Counted from the first letter of the stretch, positions 18,349 to 27,008 are shown. The stretch: 64,000 nucleotides of DNA from Cognatiluteimonas lumbrici (GCF_006476065.1 NZ_ML636798.1:1872207-1936206), one strand, 5' to 3'. Translations and numbers: made by a program. The notes: a model not told the origin generated them from the sequence alone.

Positions 18349-19225
18349 TCGCGCCTTCGCGCTCGAGCAGGCGACGCTTGCGCTCCACGCCCCATCGGTA
18401 GCCGGACAGGCCGCCGTCGCTGCGCACCACGCGGTGGCACGGGATCGCCACCGCGAGGTGGTTGGCGGCGCAGGCGCCGGCGACCGCGCGTACCGCGCGC
18501 GGCTCGCCGATGCGCCGCGCGATCTCCGCGTAGGTCGCCTTGCTGCCGGGCGGGATCTTGCGCAGTGCGCGCCACACGCGTTCCTGGAACGCGGTGCCGC
18601 GCACGTCGAGCGGCAGGTCGAGGCCGATGCGCGGCGCTTCGACGAAGCCGACCACGGTGGCGACCACGCGCTCGTAGTCCGGGTCGCCGCCCACCAGTTC
18701 GGCCTTGGGGAAGCGGTCCTGCAGGTCGCGCGCGAGCGCATCCGGATCGTCGCCGAGCAGGATCGCGCACACGCCCTTGTCGCTGCTGGCGACCAGGATC
18801 GCGCCGAGCGAGCACTGTCCGATCGCGAATCGGATGCGCGCCTCCGCACCGCCTGCGCGCCATGCGCTCGGCTGCATGCCCAGGCGCTCGCTGGAGCGCT
18901 CGTAGAAACGGCTGCTGGAGCCGAAGCCGGCGTCGTGGATGGCATCGGTGATGGTGCGGCTGCGCACGAGCCGCTCGCGCAGGCGGCCGGCGCGGTGCGC
19001 GTCGGCGTAGGCCTTGGGGGTCAGGCCGGTCTGCGCCTTGAACACGCGGTGGAAATGCCACGGACTCATGCCGGTCGGCGCCGCCAGTTCGGCCAGGCTG
19101 GGCGCGGCCTCGGCGCGCTCGATGCGCCGGCAGGCCTCGGCGACCAGCGCCGCGTGGCGGACGCCGCTCTCGGGGCGGGAGCGGCGGGGGGCGGTGCTGG
19201 CGGGCATCGGATCGGGCTTCGGCAT
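18338..19225 (-). CDS. Ada-like AraC regulator/O6-methylguanine-DNA methyltransferase without the N-terminal phosphotriester domain
   Basis: 295 residues from the ATG at 19225; an in-frame GTG 21 bases upstream is also possible and neither has a strong Shine-Dalgarno. An AraC-type helix-turn-helix occupies about 25-125 ('SLAELAAPTGMSPWHFHRVF'), and the methyltransferase domain about 130-290 has the active site 'IPCHRVV' with C263 plus 'GTAFQERVWRAL'. The N-terminal Cys-zinc domain of E. coli Ada, which senses methylphosphotriesters, is missing, so induction by that route is not expected. The protein should still repair O6-methylguanine and bind DNA. Confidence 0.87.
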   Translation of the reverse strand: MPKPDPMPASTAPRRSRPESGVRHAALVAEACRRIERAEAAPSLAELAAPTGMSPWHFHRVFKAQTGLTPKAYADAHRAGRLRERLVRSRTITDAIHDAGFGSSSRFYERSSERLGMQPSAWRAGGAEARIRFAIGQCSLGAILVASSDKGVCAILLGDDPDALARDLQDRFPKAELVGGDPDYERVVATVVGFVEAPRIGLDLPLDVRGTAFQERVWRALRKIPPGSKATYAEIARRIGEPRAVRAVAGACAANHLAVAIPCHRVVRSDGGLSGYRWGVERKRRLLEREGAIRT

Positions 19226-19390
19226 GGCGACGGAGCCATTGTGCACCCCCGGGGCACAGTGGCACTCCGCTCCTTGCGGTTCATTGCGAGCTCGTCCCGG
19301 TAACCTTTACACATAAGCACATGGAGCGTAGCGTCGGGGGCGCGCATGCTGGGTCCGTCGCGATCGGCGACCTGACCGGAGTCCCTTGCC

Positions 19391-20089
19391 ATGTCCCTTC
19401 CCCTGAAACCCCTCGCACTGACCGTCGCGCTGGTCCTGGCCGCCGGCTGCGACAGCGCGGCCTCCCCGGACGCCGCCGCGACGGCAGGCACCGACACCAG
19501 CGCCGTTGCCGCCGACGCCGCGCCGGCCCCCGACAGCGCTGCCTCCGAGGTGGCCGCGCCGCAACTGCAGGCCGCGATGCGCGACCTGTGGCACGGGCAC
19601 ATCGTGCATTCCCGCGACTACGCGCTGGCGGTGCACGCCGGCGACGAGGCCGCGGCCGATGCCGCGGCGGACGCGGTGGTCGCGAATGCCCGCCAGATCG
19701 CGGACGCGGTCGCCGGCTTCTACGGCGACGCCGGCGGAGAACAGATGATGACGCTGCTCGCCGGGCACTGGGGCGCGGTCAAGGCCATGACCGACGCGCG
19801 TGCCGGCGGCGACGAAGCCGCCGCGACCCAGGCGATGAACGACCTGACCGCGAACGCCGGCGCCATCGCGGCCTTCCTCGCGGGCGCCAATCCCAATCTG
19901 CCCGAAGATGCCGTGCGCGGCATGCTGCTGGCGCACGGCGCGCACCACGCGCAGCAGGTCGGCCTGATCATGAAGGGCGACACCGCCGGCGAGGCAGAGA
20001 GCTGGACGGCGATGCAGGCGCACATGGACATGATCGCCGACGCGCTGGCGGATGCGATCGCGAAGCAATTCCCGGACAAGGCGGCCTGA
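19391..20089 (+). CDS. His-rich helical-bundle lipoprotein, function unknown
   Basis: 232 residues. The lipobox is 'LAAGC' with C20. An Ala/Asp-rich linker leads to a helical domain (about 55-230) in which each predicted long helix carries His: 'LWHGHIVHSRDY' (H68, H70, H73), 'LLAGHWGAVK' (H126), 'LLAHGAHHAQQ' (H182, H185, H186) and 'MQAHMDMI' (H211). The pattern recalls soluble helical proteins in Bacillus and Paenibacillus that databases often mislabel as acetylglutamate kinase; that comparison is from memory. A metal or heme site within a four-helix bundle is a reasonable inference. The SufR-like regulator begins 3 bases after the stop. Confidence 0.7.
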   Translation: MSLPLKPLALTVALVLAAGCDSAASPDAAATAGTDTSAVAADAAPAPDSAASEVAAPQLQAAMRDLWHGHIVHSRDYALAVHAGDEAAADAAADAVVANARQIADAVAGFYGDAGGEQMMTLLAGHWGAVKAMTDARAGGDEAAATQAMNDLTANAGAIAAFLAGANPNLPEDAVRGMLLAHGAHHAQQVGLIMKGDTAGEAESWTAMQAHMDMIADALADAIAKQFPDKAA

Positions 20090-20092
20090 TCC

Positions 20093-20737
20093 ATGGCGCA
20101 AGGGCTCGCACGCTTCGGCGACACCCAGCAACGCCTCCTCCGGCAGTTGCTGCAGGCCCGCGACGGCCTGGGTGTCGAGGAGTTGTGCGAGCGCCTGCGC
20201 ATCACCCACAACGCGGTGCGCCAGCACCTCACCACCCTCACCGTGCGCGGCCTGGTGCAACGGATCGCCCCGCTGCGGACCGGGGGGCGTCCGCAGGCGC
20301 GCTACGCGCTCACCGGCGAAGGCCGCGAGCTGTTCCCGCGCAATTACGGCGCGATCGCCGCCGCGCTGGTCGCGCAGCTGCAGCTGAAGCTCGGCAACGA
20401 CGAGGTCGGGACCCTGCTGCAGGAGCTCGGCAGCACGGTGGCGGCGACCCAGCCGGCGCTTCCGGACGGAAGCAACGAGGCGCTGGCGCGGGCCCTGGCC
20501 GACCGCCTGGACGCGCTGGGATACGAGGCGATCCCGGCGCGCCACGGCGACGACTGGCAGGTGGAGGCCTTCAACTGCGTGTTCCATGGCCTGGCCAGGC
20601 GCCACCCGGAAGTGTGCCGCTTCGACATCGCCTACATGGAAGGCGTCAGCCGCCGGCGCGTGCACCACATGGAGTGCATCGTGCGCGGCGGGCACGTGTG
20701 CAGGTTCCGCCTGGGGAAAGAGGCGCCGCGCACCTGA
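20093..20737 (+). CDS. SufR-like iron-sulfur HTH transcriptional regulator
   Basis: 214 residues. The N-terminal winged helix (about 8-80) contains 'LRITHNAVRQHLTTLTVRGLV' and the wing 'GRPQARYALT'. The C-terminal sensor part has four cysteines, C162 ('FNCVF'), C175 ('EVCRF'), C195 ('MECIV') and C203 ('HVCRF'), arranged as in SufR-type repressors that ligate a [4Fe-4S] cluster and switch DNA binding with its state. It follows the His-rich lipoprotein by 3 bases and is surely co-transcribed. No suf genes are in the window, so its targets are unknown; it may regulate its own operon. Confidence 0.78.
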   Translation: MAQGLARFGDTQQRLLRQLLQARDGLGVEELCERLRITHNAVRQHLTTLTVRGLVQRIAPLRTGGRPQARYALTGEGRELFPRNYGAIAAALVAQLQLKLGNDEVGTLLQELGSTVAATQPALPDGSNEALARALADRLDALGYEAIPARHGDDWQVEAFNCVFHGLARRHPEVCRFDIAYMEGVSRRRVHHMECIVRGGHVCRFRLGKEAPRT

Positions 20738-20753
20738 CTGCAGGCGGGTCGGG

Positions 20754-20759
20754 CACAAT
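20754..20759 (+). promoter_or_regulatory. Weak -10-like hexamer before the carboxylesterase gene
   Basis: CACAAT ends 6 bases before the ATG at 20766. It fits the leaderless spacing but lacks the first T. Confidence 0.25.
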
Positions 20760-20765
20760 GCCCCC

Positions 20766-21452
20766 ATGGACCTGCTGCAGACCGTCGAACACGAGACCGG
20801 CCCGTCGCCCGGGTGGTGCGTCCTCTGGCTGCACGGCCTCGGGGCCGATGGACACGACTTCGCGCCGATCGTGCCGGAGCTGGTGCGGCCGGGCTGGCCG
20901 GCGCTGCGCTTCGTGTTCCCGCACGCGCCGGTGCGCCCGGTCACGATCAACAACGGCATGCGCATGCGTGCCTGGTACGACATCCGCAACTTCAGCGCCG
21001 ACGAGCTGGGCGGCGGCGACCGCGCCGACAGCGCCGGCGTGCTCGAGTCGGTCGCGCAGGTGGAGGCGCTGGTCGCGCGCGAGGCCGAGCGCGGGATCCC
21101 GCCGTCTCGGCTGCTGCTGGCCGGGTTCTCCCAGGGCGGCGCGATCACGCTCGCCGCGGGCCTGCGCCGCAAGCAGCCGCTGGCCGGACTGGTCGCCCTG
21201 TCCACCTACCTGCCGATGGCGCCGCAGGCCCAGGCCCACCTCGCGCCGGAGGCCCTGCGGCAGCCGGTGTTCATGGCCCACGGCAGCCAGGACCCGGTGG
21301 TGCCGCCCACCGCCGGCGAGCACAGCCGCAAGGTGCTCGAGTCGCTCGGCTTCGCGGTCGAGTGGCATGCCTACCCGATGGCCCACGCCGTCTGCCCCGA
21401 CGAGATCCGCGACCTGGGCGACTGGCTGGAACGGCGGTTCGCCAGCGGCTGA
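20766..21452 (+). CDS. Alpha/beta-hydrolase carboxylesterase (phospholipase/carboxylesterase family)
   Basis: 228 residues, standard size for the EstB/acyl-protein-thioesterase group. The nucleophile elbow is 'GFSQGG' with S122, the acid is D176 in 'HGSQDPVVP' and the base is H207 in 'YPMAHAVCP'. 'LHGLGADGHDF' forms the oxyanion region. It is a cytoplasmic hydrolase of short-chain esters with no signal peptide; the physiological substrate is unknown. Its stop precedes the algZ start by 2 bases, so it may head the algZ-algR-hemC transcript. Confidence 0.88.
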   Translation: MDLLQTVEHETGPSPGWCVLWLHGLGADGHDFAPIVPELVRPGWPALRFVFPHAPVRPVTINNGMRMRAWYDIRNFSADELGGGDRADSAGVLESVAQVEALVAREAERGIPPSRLLLAGFSQGGAITLAAGLRRKQPLAGLVALSTYLPMAPQAQAHLAPEALRQPVFMAHGSQDPVVPPTAGEHSRKVLESLGFAVEWHAYPMAHAVCPDEIRDLGDWLERRFASG

Positions 21453-21454
21453 GC

Positions 21455-22531
21455 ATGCAGGGGGCGCCGCGCCACGGGGAACCCTGGTTGCCGGACCTGT
21501 GCCGGCTGCCGCGGCTGGCGACCCTGTTCGGCGTGGCCGAGCTGGTGGTGCTGGTGTTGCTGCTGGCGCCGGGCAGTGATGGCGGCTGGACGCTGGAGCG
21601 CTTCGTGTCGGCCAGCGCGTTCGCTTTGTGGCTGTCGCTGACCATCGCGGTGCTGCTGTGCGCCGGACGCAGGGTGCTGTCGCGGCTGCCGGTGGCGCTC
21701 GGCGCGCTCGCCGCGGTGGGCGGCGCGTTCGCGATCGCCTTGCTCGGCGCGGCGATGGTCCACCAGCTCGACCGCAGCCTCGGTCAGGGGCTGGTGCCGG
21801 CGGTCGTCGGCCTGTTGCCGTGGGCCCTCGGCAGTGCGGCGATCGCCGCGCTGATCACCGCGGTGGTGCTGCGCTACCTGTACGTGCTCGAAGGCTGGCA
21901 GGCGCAGGTGCGGGCCAGCGCGCAGGCGCAGGCGGACGCGCTGCAGGCGCGCATCCGCCCGCACTTCCTGTTCAACAGCCTCAACGCCATCGTCGGGCTG
22001 GTGCGACGCGACCCGGTGGTGGCGGAGCAGGCGCTGCTCGACCTGTCCGACCTGTTCCGCGCCGCACTCGGTGCCGGCGAACCCGGCTCCGACCTCCGCG
22101 GCGAGGTGCACCTGGCCGAGCGCTACCTCGCGATCGAGGGGCTGCGGTTGGGGCCGCGCCTGCGGGTGGAATGGCGGCGCGAGGAGCCCCTGCCCTGGGA
22201 CGCGCCGTTGCCGCGCCTGGTGCTGCAGCCGCTGGTCGAGAACGCGGTCCTGCATGGCATCTCGCGGCTCGCGCAGGGCGGCACGGTCGAGATTTCGCTG
22301 CGCGTGGACGGCGACCTGCTGCGCATCGCGGTCGCCAACCCGGCGCCGCAGCCGCGGGCCGGCGAGCCGCCGCGCGAGGGCGCGCGACACGCCCAGCGCA
22401 GCATCGGCGACCGCCTCGCGCACGCCTTCGGCCCGCGCGCCGGCCTCAGCGCCGCGCACGCGGACGACGGCTACTATCGGTGCGAACTCCGGATTCCAAC
22501 AGGCGTGGCGCTGGCGCCGCGAACGCAATGA
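21455..22531 (+). CDS. algZ: AlgZ/FimS-type membrane histidine kinase (LytS family)
   Basis: 358 residues. Four membrane segments span about 22-145, followed by a His_kinase domain with 'RIRPHFLFNSLNAIVGL' holding the phospho-accepting His and 'LVLQPLVENAVLHGI' as the N box. The G boxes are weak, as is common for this family. In Pseudomonas, AlgZ with AlgR controls type IV pili, alginate and other envelope traits. The gene pair immediately precedes hemC, the same order as in P. aeruginosa, which supports the assignment. The start ATG is 2 bases after the esterase stop, and its stop overlaps the algR ATG. Confidence 0.85.
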   Translation: MQGAPRHGEPWLPDLCRLPRLATLFGVAELVVLVLLLAPGSDGGWTLERFVSASAFALWLSLTIAVLLCAGRRVLSRLPVALGALAAVGGAFAIALLGAAMVHQLDRSLGQGLVPAVVGLLPWALGSAAIAALITAVVLRYLYVLEGWQAQVRASAQAQADALQARIRPHFLFNSLNAIVGLVRRDPVVAEQALLDLSDLFRAALGAGEPGSDLRGEVHLAERYLAIEGLRLGPRLRVEWRREEPLPWDAPLPRLVLQPLVENAVLHGISRLAQGGTVEISLRVDGDLLRIAVANPAPQPRAGEPPREGARHAQRSIGDRLAHAFGPRAGLSAAHADDGYYRCELRIPTGVALAPRTQ

Positions 22532-23250
22532 AGGTCATCCTCGTCGACGACGAACCGCTCGCCCGCGACCGCCTGCGCGCGCTGCTCGCCGCCGAAGCCG
22601 ACGTCGAGATCGTCGCCGAGGCCGGCGACGGCCACGCCGCGCTGCACGCCTGCGCGGCGCACGATCCCGACCTGGTGCTGCTGGACATCTCGATGCCCGG
22701 CATCGACGGGCTGGAGGTGGCGCGCCACCTGGCCGCGTTCGAGCCGCGCCCCGCGGTGGTGTTCTGCACCGCCTACGACCAGCACGCGCTGTCGGCCTTC
22801 GACGCCCAGGCCATCGACTACCTGGTCAAGCCGGTGCGCGCCGAGCGCCTGGCCGACGCGCTCGCGCGGGTGCGCACCTTCACCGCCGGGCGCGCGCAGG
22901 ACGCCGGCGCGCACGGCAATGTGCGTACCCACCTGTGCGCGCGGCTGCGCGGCAGCCTGCGGCTGGTGCCGGTGGACGAAGTGCATTACCTGCAAGCCGA
23001 AGAGAAGTACGTGGTCGTGCACCACGCGCACGGCCAGGACCTGATCGAGGAATCGCTGAAGTCGCTGGAAGAAGAGTTCGGCGACCGCTTCGTGCGTATC
23101 CACCGCAACTGCCTGGTCGCGCGCCACGAGCTGGTCGAGTTGCGGCGCGACCCGCAGGGCAGGACCTTCGCGATCCTGCGCCACGGTGACCAGCCGCTGG
23201 AGGTCTCGCGCCGTTGCCTGGGCCCCCTGCGGCGCACGCTCGGGGGATAA
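22528..23250 (+). CDS. algR: AlgR/LytTR response regulator
   Basis: 240 residues. The receiver domain (1-115) has the acidic pocket 'VDDEP', phospho-acceptor D53 in 'LLDISMPG' and the conserved Lys in 'YLVKPV'. The LytTR DNA-binding domain (about 140-238) includes '[17 protein letters not shown]' and '[17 protein letters not shown]'. The ATG overlaps the algZ stop (ATGA). The histidine kinase next door is its presumed partner. Targets cannot be read here; regulation of surface motility and exopolysaccharide is known for the family. Confidence 0.9.
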   Translation: MKVILVDDEPLARDRLRALLAAEADVEIVAEAGDGHAALHACAAHDPDLVLLDISMPGIDGLEVARHLAAFEPRPAVVFCTAYDQHALSAFDAQAIDYLVKPVRAERLADALARVRTFTAGRAQDAGAHGNVRTHLCARLRGSLRLVPVDEVHYLQAEEKYVVVHHAHGQDLIEESLKSLEEEFGDRFVRIHRNCLVARHELVELRRDPQGRTFAILRHGDQPLEVSRRCLGPLRRTLGG

Positions 23251-23251
23251 T
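23246..23251 (+). promoter_or_regulatory. -10 hexamer of hemC, leaderless configuration
   Basis: GATAAT ends 6 bases before the hemC ATG and partly overlaps the algR stop codon. It would allow hemC expression independent of algZR. Confidence 0.4.
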
Positions 23252-23257
23252 GCGCGC

Positions 23258-24172
23258 ATGGCCCGCCTGCGCATCGCCACCCGCAAGAGCCCGCTCGCGT
23301 TGTGGCAGACCGAGCACGTGGCCGCGCGCCTGCGCGATGCCCACCCCGGGCTCGAGGTCGCGCTGGTGCCGCTGAGCACGCGCGGCGACGAGATCCTCGA
23401 CCGCTCGCTCGCCGACCTCGGCGGCAAGGGCCTGTTCCTCAAGGAACTGGAGCTGGCGATGCAGCGCGGCGAGGCCGACATCGCGGTGCATTCGCTCAAG
23501 GACGTGCCGATGGACCTCGAGCCCGGCTTCGCGCTGGCGGCGGTGCTGGCGCGCGCCGACCACGCCGACGCGCTGGTCTCCCCAAAGCATGGCAGCCTCG
23601 ATGCCTTGCCCCGCGGCGCCCGCGTCGGCACCTCGTCGCTGCGCCGCCAGGCGCAACTGCGTGCGCGCCGCCCCGACCTGGAACTGCTGGACCTGCGCGG
23701 CAACGTCAACACCCGGCTCGCCAAGCTGGACGCCGGCCAGTACGACGCCATCGTGCTGGCCTGCGCCGGGCTCGCGCGGCTGGGTTTCGAGGCGCGCATC
23801 GGCGAGCGGCTCGACACGCCCGCCTGGCTGCCCGCGCCGGCGCAGGGCGCGATCGCGATCGAATGCCGCGAAGGCGACGCCGCGACCATGGCCCTGTGCG
23901 CCGCGCTCGACGACGCGCCGACCCGGACCTGCACCCGCGCCGAGCGCGCGATGAACCGCGCCCTGCACGGCAGCTGCCACGTGCCGGTGGCGGCGTTCGC
24001 CCGCCTGCAGGATGGCGGGCTCGCGCTCGATGGCCTGGTCGGCTCCGCCGCAGACGGCCGCCTGGTCCGCGCAGGCGCCAGCGGCAGCGCCGACGATCCG
24101 GAAGCGCTCGGCGCCAGCGTGGCCCGCTCCCTGCTCGCGGCCGGTGCCGGCGACTTCCTGCCGCCGGCCTGA
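23258..24172 (+). CDS. hemC: Hydroxymethylbilane synthase (porphobilinogen deaminase)
   Basis: 304 residues. It condenses four porphobilinogens into hydroxymethylbilane in tetrapyrrole synthesis. '[13 protein letters not shown]' opens the protein. 'HSLKDVP' is the substrate-binding block, '[11 protein letters not shown]' the Arg cluster, and the dipyrromethane cofactor attaches to C240 in 'HGSCHVPVA', matching C242 of E. coli. The start at 23258 fits homologs. It follows algR by 7 bases. No hemD follows here, unlike the Pseudomonas arrangement I recall; an OMP gene on the other strand comes next. Confidence 0.95.
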   Translation: MARLRIATRKSPLALWQTEHVAARLRDAHPGLEVALVPLSTRGDEILDRSLADLGGKGLFLKELELAMQRGEADIAVHSLKDVPMDLEPGFALAAVLARADHADALVSPKHGSLDALPRGARVGTSSLRRQAQLRARRPDLELLDLRGNVNTRLAKLDAGQYDAIVLACAGLARLGFEARIGERLDTPAWLPAPAQGAIAIECREGDAATMALCAALDDAPTRTCTRAERAMNRALHGSCHVPVAAFARLQDGGLALDGLVGSAADGRLVRAGASGSADDPEALGASVARSLLAAGAGDFLPPA

Positions 24173-24175
24173 GCC

Positions 24176-24205
24176 CACGGCGGGTCAGAACACGGCGGAT
24201 CAGAA
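24176..24205. repeat. 15-base tandem duplication at the end of the outer-membrane protein gene
   Basis: CACGGCGGGTCAGAA is followed at once by CACGGCGGATCAGAA, one mismatch in 15. The stop codon of the reverse-strand gene lies in the second copy. A small slippage duplication. Confidence 0.7.
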
Positions 24206-24844
24206 GGTGTAGCGGAGCTGCAGCAGGCTTTCGGTCGCGGTGCTGCCGGTGGCCTCGTGGTGCCTCAGCTCGAAGCGCGAGCGCAGGGTCCAGTTCGGCT
24301 GCAGTTCCACGTCCAGCGCCAGCGCGTTGCGCACGTAGGTGTCGTTGCGGCCGGCCTCGAAGCGCAGTTCCTGGTGCAGCAAGGCGAAGGCGCCCAGGCG
24401 CTGCTGCCATTCGACCCGGCCGCGCGCGACCGGGCCGGTCTCGCCGACGCCGTCGTCCACGTAGGGCTGCAGGCGGTAGCCGCTGCCGATCTCGACCCGC
24501 ACCGCGGTGTCGGGGTCGCGGATCTCCATGCCGTAGCGCGCGCCGACGCGGGAATTGCTGCCGTGGGTCGCGGTCCACTCGATGCGCGAGGCCGGGGCGC
24601 GCAGCCCGTGACCGCGCGAGGGCGGCAGTGGGCGGCGCGGGACGAACGGATTGCGCCCGGCCAGCAACGGCTCCGCCGGCAGCGGGGTCCAGCCGGCGCG
24701 CAGGCACGCGAGGCTGTGGCAGGGGCGCCGGAGCGACACCCGCGAGCTCGCGATCGCGACCACGGCCGGGGTCGCGGGGGCCTCGGGGAACGGCAGCAGG
24801 AACACGGGCTGGCCCAGCACCGCGAACCACATCGCGGAGAACAT
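24200..24844 (-). CDS. Probable small outer-membrane beta-barrel protein (DUF481-like)
   Basis: 214 residues. The N-terminal part has a short hydrophobic stretch ('MWFAVLGQPVFLLPF') that could serve as a signal. The C-terminal half shows alternating strands ('GRVEWQQRLGAFALLHQELRFEAG', broken here by turns) and ends 'LQLRYTF', the terminal Phe recognised by the BAM complex. The last 40 residues resemble DUF481 proteins. Residues 30-80 are Pro/Arg-rich and do not look like that family, so either the protein is unusual or the true start is downstream. Treat the family call as tentative. Confidence 0.5.
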   Translation of the reverse strand: MFSAMWFAVLGQPVFLLPFPEAPATPAVVAIASSRVSLRRPCHSLACLRAGWTPLPAEPLLAGRNPFVPRRPLPPSRGHGLRAPASRIEWTATHGSNSRVGARYGMEIRDPDTAVRVEIGSGYRLQPYVDDGVGETGPVARGRVEWQQRLGAFALLHQELRFEAGRNDTYVRNALALDVELQPNWTLRSRFELRHHEATGSTATESLLQLRYTF

Positions 24845-24875
24845 CGGGCCATTATGGCCTCGCCGCGCGCTGCGC

Positions 24876-24881
24876 CATAAT
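24876..24881 (+). promoter_or_regulatory. -10 hexamer of the WYL regulator, leaderless configuration
   Basis: CATAAT ends 6 bases before the ATG. No Shine-Dalgarno stands in the gap. Confidence 0.35.
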
Positions 24882-24887
24882 CCGGCC

Positions 24888-25856
24888 ATGGACCGCTACG
24901 AACGCATCATCGCCCTGCATCGCACCCTGCGCGCCGCGCGCGTGCCGGTGACGGTGCCGCGGCTGCAGGACGAGCTCGGCTGCTCGCGTGCCACCGTGTA
25001 CCGCGACCTCGCGTTCCTGCGCGATGCGTTGATGGCGCCGGTGGTCGGCAACGGCGAGGCCGGGTTCCGCTACGACCCGGCCGAGGGCGACCGCTTCGAG
25101 CTGCCCGGGCTGTGGCTCAACTCCGAGGAGCTGCACGCGCTGCTGGCCGCGCAGCAGCTGCTGGCGCGCAACTCGGGCGGCATGCTGTCCACCGCGCTGG
25201 CGCCGCTGCAGGCGCGGATCGAGAAGCTGCTCGACGAGCATTCGCCGGGACGGGAACTGCCGATGCAGCGCGTGCGCGTGATCCCGCACCGCGGGCGCCG
25301 GATGGACGAGGCGGCGTTCCGCATCGTGTGCTCGGCGGTGCTGGAGCGGCGCCAGCTCGGCTTCGAGTACCGCGCGCGCTCCACCGGCGAGAAGACCCGG
25401 CGGACGGTGTCGCCGCAGCGCATCACCCACTACCGCGACAACTGGTACCTGGACGCCTGGGACCACGAGCGCGAGGGCCTGCGCAGCTTCTCGGTGGACC
25501 GCATCTCCGGCGCGCGCATGCTCGAGGCCGCCGCCCGCGACATCGAGGAAGCCACCCTCGACGAGCACCTGTCGGGCAGCTACGGGATCTTCTCGGGCGC
25601 GCCCAAGGGTTGGGCGACGATCGTGTTCAACGAGCGCGCCGCGCGCTGGGTCGCCGACGAACACTGGCATTCGCAGCAGCAGGGCCGCTGGCTGCCCGAC
25701 GGCCGCTACGAGCTGAAGGTGCCCTACAGCAACGCGCGCGAGCTGCTGATGGACGTGCTGCATTACGGCGCCGACGCCGAGATCCTCGAGCCGGCGCCGC
25801 TGCGCGAGCAGGCGCGCGCGCTGCTCGCGCTGGCCCTGTCCAACTACGACCGCTGA
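24888..25856 (+). CDS. WYL-domain transcriptional regulator (YafY type)
   Basis: 322 residues. An N-terminal winged helix (about 1-60) with 'VTVPRLQDELGCSRATVYRDLAFLR' is followed by a WYL domain at about 145-230 ('FEYRARSTGE', 'RITHYRDNWYLDAWD', 'RSFSVDRI') and a C-terminal extension (WCX) ending 'LLALALSNYDR'. WYL domains bind nucleic acid or nucleotide ligands, and such regulators often answer to DNA damage or phage, but no defence genes are nearby. The neighbour downstream is a patatin gene beginning 1 base after the stop, so they are one unit. Confidence 0.85.
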   Translation: MDRYERIIALHRTLRAARVPVTVPRLQDELGCSRATVYRDLAFLRDALMAPVVGNGEAGFRYDPAEGDRFELPGLWLNSEELHALLAAQQLLARNSGGMLSTALAPLQARIEKLLDEHSPGRELPMQRVRVIPHRGRRMDEAAFRIVCSAVLERRQLGFEYRARSTGEKTRRTVSPQRITHYRDNWYLDAWDHEREGLRSFSVDRISGARMLEAAARDIEEATLDEHLSGSYGIFSGAPKGWATIVFNERAARWVADEHWHSQQQGRWLPDGRYELKVPYSNARELLMDVLHYGADAEILEPAPLREQARALLALALSNYDR

Positions 25857-25857
25857 C

Positions 25858-26736
25858 ATGCGGGAGGCCGACGGCGCACCACGGATCGGACTGGTACTGG
25901 GGTCCGGCGGTGCCCGCGGACTGGCGCAGATCGGGGTGATCGAGGAGATCGAGGCGCGCGGGCTGCGCATCGCCTCGATCGCCGGTACCTCCATCGGCGC
26001 GCTGGTCGGCGGGCTGCACGCCGCCGGCAAGCTCGGCGCCTACCGCGACTGGCTGCTGGGCATGGACCGCAACGCGATGCTGCGGCTGCTGGATCCGGGC
26101 TGGGGGCGCTCCTCGCTGTTCACCGGACAGCGGCTGCTGGCTGCGCTGCGCGAGGTCTGCGGCTCGCCGCGCATCGAGGAGCTGCCGATCGACTTCACCG
26201 CGGTCGCGGTGGACCTGATGCGCCACCGCGAGGTCTGGCTGCGCCAGGGCGACATGTGGGACGCGGTGCGCGCCTCGTTCGCGATCCCGGGCGTGTTCAC
26301 GCCGCAGGTAATCAACGGCCGCGCGCTGGTGGACGGCGGCCTGCTGGCGCCGCTGCCGCTGACCGCGATGCGCATGGCCGACGCCGACACCGTGATTGCG
26401 GTGGACCTCAACGGGCCGCCGCGGGAACGCGAGCAGCAGGCGCCGGTCGAGACCGAGGGCGGCGCCACCCGGCGCTGGTGGCCGTTGCGGCGCCATGGCT
26501 CGGACGAAGGCCATGGCGCCAGTGGCGCGCGCCTGGGCTTCCTCCAGTTGATGACCGAATCCCTGGACGCGATGCAGGGCCGGATCGCGCGGGTGCAGCT
26601 GGCGCTGGACCCGCCGGGCGTGGAAGTGCGGATCGCGCGCGACGCGGCCGAGTTCTACGAGTTCTGGCGCGCGGCAGAGCTGATCGCGCTGGGCCGCGAG
26701 GAAGCTGCCAGCGCCCTCGACGACGCCGGGTACTGA
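25858..26736 (+). CDS. Patatin-like phospholipase (RssA family)
   Basis: 292 residues. The Gly-rich oxyanion turn 'GSGGARG' (15-21), nucleophile S45 in 'GTSIG' and D159 in 'LVDGG' give the Ser-Asp dyad of patatins. No signal peptide is evident, so it acts in the cytoplasm, probably at the membrane. Family members hydrolyse lysophospholipids or other acyl esters. The gene is coupled to the WYL regulator (ATG one base after its stop). The 3' end overlaps a reverse-strand small membrane-protein gene by 82 bases. Confidence 0.85.
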   Translation: MREADGAPRIGLVLGSGGARGLAQIGVIEEIEARGLRIASIAGTSIGALVGGLHAAGKLGAYRDWLLGMDRNAMLRLLDPGWGRSSLFTGQRLLAALREVCGSPRIEELPIDFTAVAVDLMRHREVWLRQGDMWDAVRASFAIPGVFTPQVINGRALVDGGLLAPLPLTAMRMADADTVIAVDLNGPPREREQQAPVETEGGATRRWWPLRRHGSDEGHGASGARLGFLQLMTESLDAMQGRIARVQLALDPPGVEVRIARDAAEFYEFWRAAELIALGREEAASALDDAGY

Positions 26737-27008
26737 CGCCAGCGCCGCGCCTGCGGCGCGCGCCGCCGCCGCGGGCGCACCGGGTCGGCGGCGTCGCGGG
26801 GCCAGCGCGGTAGGCGGAAGCCGTGCAGCGCCCACAGGCTGGCCAGCGGCATCGCCACCAGCCACAGCGGCCAGGCACCGAGCCAGGGGTTGGCGCCGCG
26901 CGCCGCCGGCACCGCCACCACCATGGCGGCACCCAGCAGCACGGCGCGGCGCAGCAGCAACACCAGGCGCGGATCGGGGGAGGGCAGCGTGCGGGGTGCG
27001 CGGGTCAT
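26655..27008 (-). CDS. Possible small membrane protein
   Basis: 117 residues with GGAGA upstream of the ATG. Two hydrophobic segments (about 15-38 and 42-62) are followed by an Arg/Pro-rich tail. I do not recognise a family. The 3' 82 bases run opposite the patatin gene, and that part of the protein (Ser/Ala/Arg-rich) looks like a shadow of coding sequence, so the true protein may be shorter in function. The presence of membrane segments and a good ribosome-binding site makes it a plausible gene. Confidence 0.45.
   Translation of the reverse strand: MTRAPRTLPSPDPRLVLLLRRAVLLGAAMVVAVPAARGANPWLGAWPLWLVAMPLASLWALHGFRLPRWPRDAADPVRPRRRRAPQARRWRQYPASSRALAASSRPSAISSAARQNS

Noticed and set aside
19247-19390. 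Small gene between the ada-like gene and the His-rich lipoprotein
   Set aside because: Forward frame starting at 19321 has no coding look and is cut across by the lipoprotein gene; probably promoter only.
24251-24883. Forward frames opposite the small outer-membrane protein gene
   Set aside because: No domain or ribosome-binding site and composition typical of antisense shadows; the reverse gene has an OMP-like end.
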